From Faecimorpha stercoravium (GTDB lineage Bacteria; Bacillota; Clostridia; Lachnospirales; Bianqueaceae): DNA of 64,000 nt. Location: contig DVGT01000001.1 in the NCBI GenBank assembly GCA_018712555.1, positions 1 through 64,000 on the forward strand. The letters are read 5' to 3'. A model generated the notes under the pieces. The model was not told where the DNA came from, did not search any database, and saw only the letters and a list, made by a program, of their open reading frames with translations. Below are positions 60,193-64,000 of the stretch, one piece after another (within the stretch, counting starts at the first letter, position 1; the number at the start of each line of letters is the position of its first letter). Position numbers and translations under genes: made by a program.

Positions 60193-60939
60193 CCCTCTTT
60201 TTGATGATACTAGGTGTCGCAGAGTATCATCACTTTGGGGTGTTTTGAGGCCACTGAGACTTAAATCCCTCTTTTTGATGATACTAGGTGGCGCAGGGTA
60301 TCATCACTTTGGGGCGTTTTGCGGTCGCCGAAGCTCATAATCCCTCTTTTTGATGATACTAGGTGGCGCAGAGTATCATCACTTCGGGACGTTTTGCCAG
60401 TGCCGTGGCCCAAAATCCCTCTTTTTGATGATACTAGGTGTCGCAGGGTATCATCACTTTGGGGAGTTTTGAGGTTGTCGAGGCCCGTAACCCCTCTTTT
60501 TGATGATACTAGGTGTCGCAGGGTATCATCACTTTGGGGAGTTTTGCCGCCGCCGAGGCTCAAATCCCTCTTTTTGATGATACTGGGTGTCGCGGGGTAT
60601 CATCACTTTGGGGCGTTTTGCCGCCACCGAGGCCCGTAACTCCTCTTTTTGATGATACTAGGTGGCGCAGAGTATCATCACTTTGAGGCGTTTTGAGACC
60701 GCCGAGGCTCATAACCCCTCTTTTTGATGATACTAGGTGTCACGGGGTATCATCACTTTAGGGCGTTTTGCCGCCGCCGAGGCCCGTAATCCCTCTTTTT
60801 GATGATACTAGGTGTCGCAGGGTATCATCACTTTGGGGCGTTTTGCCGCCGCCGAAGCTCATAATCCCTCTTTTTGATGATACTAGGTGTCGCAGGGTAT
60901 CATCACTTTAGGGCGTTTTGCGGTCGCCGAAGCCGTAAT
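60193..60939. repeat. Tandem array, 10 units of 74-75 bp with hairpins
   Basis: Units start (CCCTC or TCCTC) at 60193, 60267, 60342, 60417, 60492, 60566, 60641, 60716, 60791 and 60866, with a last partial at 60940. Each holds TGATGATAC and GTATCATCA, a perfect 9-bp inverted repeat around TAGGTGTCGCAG or TAGGTGGCGCAG, then ACTTTGGGGCGTTTTG and a ~20-base variable linker rich in GCCGCC/GAGGC. The conserved block is ~55 bases. In one frame it encodes a 25-residue repeat, but there is no start signal and the frame is not kept where units are 74 bp. Confidence 0.95.
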
Positions 60940-60978
60940 CCCTCATTTCGCTTTTTTTATAAATTCTTACGTATAAAA

Positions 60979-61044
60979 CAGGGTGGCATATTGCGTGACC
61001 TCTTCAATCTGATGATTAAGATGGTTTCAATATATGTCACCCTG
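60979..61044 (-). repeat. Inverted repeat after the secreted-protein gene, possible terminator
   Basis: CAGGGTGGCATATTG (60979-60993) and CAATATATGTCACCCTG (61028-61044) are inverted, differing by one substitution and a 2-base insertion. On the minus strand it is followed by TTTTATA, so it may terminate the upstream gene; the 34-base loop is long. Confidence 0.6.
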
Positions 61045-61099
61045 CTTTTAATCAGAGACGAAAATTCTATCGTCGTCCTCCATATGACTCTCGAAAAGC

Positions 61100-61522
61100 T
61101 TATCCTCTGTATGTAATCGCGCCGCTATTAGCTACATCAGCATCCACTATCATCCCATCGGAATTAATCACTCTTGCGTATACATGATACCGGTATTGCG
61201 TTCCTACAGACAGGCCGTAATAATTATCTGAAAGAAGTCTAACAACTCCTGGTTCATAAACACGTACAACATGGGTATTACTTGCCGTCGTCCAAACTCC
61301 TGTGGAAGCCAAATATTGCAAAGTACATTCATAAATTGCGTGACAACCACTACCCGTATAAGACGTTGTCGCTGCTCCTTGAAGATAACCATCACCATGA
61401 ACTATACTTGCATTAAGTTCTCCAATATTTGTTGAAAGTACGCTTGTTTCCCCTGCCATTACTGGCATTACATTTCCTATTAAAATGAAAATCACAACTA
61501 AACATGATATAAATTTCTTCAA
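61100..61522 (-). CDS. Small secreted protein of unknown function
   Basis: A 140-residue protein. Start TTG 61522 is chosen because GGAGGT stands 7 nt before it and the product then begins with a clear signal peptide (LKKFISCLVVIFILIGNVMP, cleavage after VMA). The mature part is beta-rich (SIVHGDGYLQGAATTSYTGS, YECTLQYLASTG, TQYRYHVYARVINSDG), no known motif, two cysteines. Four bases separate it from the DUF4367-like gene upstream, so they are co-translated. Confidence 0.75.
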   Translation of the reverse strand: MKKFISCLVVIFILIGNVMPVMAGETSVLSTNIGELNASIVHGDGYLQGAATTSYTGSGCHAIYECTLQYLASTGVWTTASNTHVVRVYEPGVVRLLSDNYYGLSVGTQYRYHVYARVINSDGMIVDADVANSGAITYRG

Positions 61523-61526
61523 CCCA

Positions 61527-62261
61527 CTACCTCCACTGAATTGAATCTGCAACTTTAATCATTTCGTCTTTCGAAATGTCACACACCATCGCCATATAGG
61601 TATTATCATAAATCCATCTTGAGTAATATACTTCATTTTGCTCATACAATGTCATTAATGTTCCGTCAGAAAGCATATAGTATTCCAATTCGTCCCCTTG
61701 GCTTGGTGTATATGCGATTAGCTTTTCTTCTAAAGTCACAATTAAACTAATAAAATGTTCTTCACTTTTATAATTAAAAGTATTGATATTAAGTGTTTCT
61801 TGCCTACCTACCAACTCGAACCCTTCTGGTATATACCCTGGTCTCAGCTCTTTCCAGTCCTCGTTTTGTGAACTATGCTCCATCTGGAAGATGTATTTAT
61901 CTCGGTGTTGGCCGACTAATAAGTCCATGATGCCAACTCGGGCGCCTCGCACTGGGTCGGTCTGCATGTACCAGCCTCCCATGACGAGGATGATCAGCAC
62001 GGATACCAGTTGAACAACGGGACGAAATCTCCTGTGGGATGTGCTTTCCTTGGCTTCTTTGCGTACAGGAAGAATACGCCACAGGTTTCGCCTTTTTCTG
62101 GGGAATGGCGGTGTTTCAATTCCATGCATAGCAGCCCAGCGATTTGCACTTTCTAACTCCTGATCCAAGGTGCTAGATGATGTCTCCTGCTTCCAATTCT
62201 TGAAAGCCTCTCGAATCTCTTCCTCAGAAACGTAGGTATAGTGTCGCCGCTTCTTTCCCAC
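61527..62261 (-). CDS. Single-pass membrane protein with DUF4367-like C-terminus
   Basis: A 244-residue protein: cytoplasmic ~75 residues with an anti-sigma-like helical region (TYVSEEEIREAFKNWKQE), a membrane helix (VVQLVSVLIILVMGGWYM), and an outer domain with PGYIPEGFELVGRQETLN typical of DUF4367. Start GTG 62261 has GGGAGG 9 nt upstream; a longer ATG 62285 lacks a site. DUF4367 proteins often accompany ECF sigma factors; none is visible in the window. Confidence 0.72.
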   Translation of the reverse strand: MGKKRRHYTYVSEEEIREAFKNWKQETSSSTLDQELESANRWAAMHGIETPPFPRKRRNLWRILPVRKEAKESTSHRRFRPVVQLVSVLIILVMGGWYMQTDPVRGARVGIMDLLVGQHRDKYIFQMEHSSQNEDWKELRPGYIPEGFELVGRQETLNINTFNYKSEEHFISLIVTLEEKLIAYTPSQGDELEYYMLSDGTLMTLYEQNEVYYSRWIYDNTYMAMVCDISKDEMIKVADSIQWR

Positions 62262-62393
62262 ACCAACATCCCTCCCTTCGGGCATTCCACAACAGAGTGA
62301 TTCATTTACTATCGCATCAAGGCTGTTTCATTGATGTGAAATAGCGATGGAAGAGAATCCTGATGGAATCATACAAGGTTAGAACATAAGGGT

Positions 62394-64000
62394 TTACATG
62401 GTTCCTTCAAATGAAAAGAACCGGAAGAGTAATCGGCCTCCTTCATGGGAGCCTCCTGTATAGCGACATCCCCATCCGGCGGCCTGAATATTAGGCGCAG
62501 GCGCCTTTAGATGAATTTCTGATGCGAGACCCGATCCCCGTCCCGCTGCCAATGGCGGCAGAGAGCTGCTGCAGTCCGCATAGAGCATCCCCTCTCGCAG
62601 CATCAGCTGAATTCGGCAGTCTCCTCGAAAGCAGCCCGCTGATACAGCCTGGCTGATCGGTGTACCGTATCCATTCTCATAGGCATACAGCTGAAAATCC
62701 ACGCCATCACTGTATTTCGGCGTTCTTTCGATATGAAGACCGTAACCCGTTTCCTGATACGCGTCCAGACCAATCCACAGGTCTAAGAACTGGCCGGTAG
62801 GACTGTTGAAGCCCTGGCCAGCGGTTTTCTCCGGCCGGATGATCCAGGTTTGTACCTGATCACGATATCTTTCCTTCTGCGGAAACAGGAGCCGGCATCC
62901 TCGATGCGTTGTAAGGAGTCCCCGTGTCTCCTGATCTTCCTCACTGCTGCAGGCGCCATAGGTCCATGGCCGCGAAGGTTCTGCCTTGGGATACCACAAG
63001 AACTTATCCGGATATCCGGCGGGACGCTCCACCCCAATCTGCCAGACGCCTTCCCGTAAGGGTTCCATTACATAGCGCGGTACGTCGGATCTGTCTGTCA
63101 CCGCAAGCGCATCCCCTAAAGGCAGATCCGAAAAATCTGTCGTATACCCTTTAGAATCCGCCTTATCAATCCAAAGCGGTTCTGTGGATATCGGTTCCCC
63201 GGGCAGACTATCTGATGTCTGTGGATACACCTCCGCACGCAGATCTGCCCCCATATCAAACGGAGTCAGATCATACGTCTTCTTTCCAGAAGCTACCCAC
63301 ACGTTGTCGCGAAACCAACGGATCTGCGATGCATCCACGCCGCCGGCATCCAACCGATACTCCACTCTCAGTCTGTCTGCCTGCCGCACAATAAACGGCG
63401 TCTGCCTGCATCGCGGCGCAGGACGTCGTTTAAAGTCCAGTAGATACTGGCCAACGCCTTCCAGCCCCTGCGGCGTCTTTGCCATCACCGTGACGGAGAC
63501 CGGATATGGTTCCCGCGACCGATTACGCAGCCAAACCCCTTCCCGGCCCTCTTCTAATTGGACGGCACCTCTGGGTTCTACATGCCAGGACAACGGCCCG
63601 GCAAACAGATACTGCCGAGCATGAATGAAGAGCTCCTCGTCCGGCGCGATCCTGCCCTCGTCCGGCTCCAACCGGATCCGCCAGGGAATCTGGCCATAGG
63701 ACGCCATCTGCTCTCGTTGCCCGGCGGGATCCCAATCATCCGAACCTCGCAGCAGGTTCCAGATATTATACTGGTCGCCCACCTTGAATGCCATAAGAAG
63801 CTCTGGGAGATCCTCCAGCCGCAGCGTACACGAAGGGGCGTTGTCTTGCACCGGAAAGCTGTTATGATAGGTATAACAGCGCTGTATCGGCTTCGGACGC
63901 ACATGCCACCACACCTTGCTGACATTGCCGGAGAGCCGGCAATCCAATACCGCGATCGCGCGCGGCGAACTTTTCGACAAGTATACCTTGTCGTCCATCT
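62394..64000 (-). CDS. Large protein of unknown function, cut by window end
   Basis: At least 535 codons are open and continue past the window edge, so the true start is not seen. The visible part has Trp/Tyr-rich beta segments and two Ig-like stretches (LSWHVEPRGAVQLEEG, LRVEYRLDAGGVDASQIRWF), then a concanavalin-like region (IGLDAYQETGYGLHIERTPK, VDFQLYAYENGYGT). This suggests a carbohydrate-binding or structural protein. No catalytic motif was identified. Confidence 0.7.
   Translation of the reverse strand, partial: MDDKVYLSKSSPRAIAVLDCRLSGNVSKVWWHVRPKPIQRCYTYHNSFPVQDNAPSCTLRLEDLPELLMAFKVGDQYNIWNLLRGSDDWDPAGQREQMASYGQIPWRIRLEPDEGRIAPDEELFIHARQYLFAGPLSWHVEPRGAVQLEEGREGVWLRNRSREPYPVSVTVMAKTPQGLEGVGQYLLDFKRRPAPRCRQTPFIVRQADRLRVEYRLDAGGVDASQIRWFRDNVWVASGKKTYDLTPFDMGADLRAEVYPQTSDSLPGEPISTEPLWIDKADSKGYTTDFSDLPLGDALAVTDRSDVPRYVMEPLREGVWQIGVERPAGYPDKFLWYPKAEPSRPWTYGACSSEEDQETRGLLTTHRGCRLLFPQKERYRDQVQTWIIRPEKTAGQGFNSPTGQFLDLWIGLDAYQETGYGLHIERTPKYSDGVDFQLYAYENGYGTPISQAVSAGCFRGDCRIQLMLREGMLYADCSSSLPPLAAGRGSGLASEIHLKAPAPNIQAAGWGCRYTGGSHEGGRLLFRFFSFEGTM

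Noticed and set aside
60261..60563. Repeat protein encoded by the 75-bp array (minus strand)
   Set aside because: The frame is a by-product of 75-base units, breaks where a unit is 74 bases, and lacks an RBS.
60193..60939. CRISPR array
   Set aside because: The repeat is ~55 of 75 bases and the linkers are similar to each other, not unique spacers; no cas gene is near.
1..64000. tRNA, rRNA or known riboswitch
   Set aside because: I looked in the intergenic regions and saw no cloverleaf, rRNA segment or recognisable riboswitch core; a covariance-model scan would be needed to exclude a diverged one.

Overview
The window looks like chromosome from a spore-forming-lineage gut Clostridia, most likely Lachnospiraceae. 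The grounds are the gene order yicC-remA-gmk-rpoZ-priA-def-fmt-rsmB-rlmN-stp-prkC-rsgA-rpe-thiN, a SpoVB-type flippase, AGGAGG-type ribosome binding sites, frequent GTG/TTG starts, and an RlmD with the C-terminal extension I associate with this family. No rRNA or tRNA gene was recognised. No gene was assigned by database search; all calls come from reading the sequence.

Layout. 1-2980: the end of a probable integrative element (partial ParA ATPase) abuts rlmD and a small acidic-tailed membrane protein. 3154-5661: two membrane diguanylate cyclases in one operon, one with an ECF S-component-like sensor region. 5869-11218: accessory metabolism and transport (GNAT-cytidine deaminase fusion, MATE exporter, methyltransferase, flavin reductase-like protein, PII-like protein coupled to a cation/proton antiporter). 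11226-15612: a graveyard of mobile-element genes (Sir2 remnant, KTR protein, TnpW/serine recombinase, DUF6076 remnant, intact AlbA_2-type gene, two IS3 remnants). 15643-20698: cysteine desulfurase, GH51 arabinofuranosidase, DUF6171, mnmA and mutY in one operon. 20787-29520: SpoVB-like flippase, MarR regulators, a shortened RelB-like antitoxin, dgt, addB without addA, and small membrane proteins. 29754-42846: a 13-kb housekeeping operon covering translation, rRNA modification, replication restart, PASTA kinase/phosphatase signalling and nucleotide metabolism. 42945-47851: NYN-type protein, Lsa-type ABC-F resistance gene with an attenuator leader, flavin reductase, CmpB-like membrane protein. 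47870-49000: twelve-unit 93-94 bp tandem array. 49056-54771: MBL hydrolase, DUF4358 lipoprotein, glycoside hydrolase, class I amidotransferase and RqcH in one transcription unit. 54842-60095: SbcC, SbcD and a MATE exporter. 60193-60939: ten-unit 75 bp hairpin array. 61100-64000: secreted protein, DUF4367-like membrane protein and a large unrecognised protein cut by the window end.

The most unusual content is non-coding: (i) a short inverted-repeat element that carries a rho-independent terminator and sits just after two unrelated genes with compensating stem changes; (ii) a two-hairpin element directly after the -10 box of addB and of the ABC-F gene, with covarying stems; (iii) two long tandem arrays of structured units. 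The ABC-F leader has a six-codon reading frame, an antiterminator segment and a terminator, the layout of ribosome-mediated attenuation.
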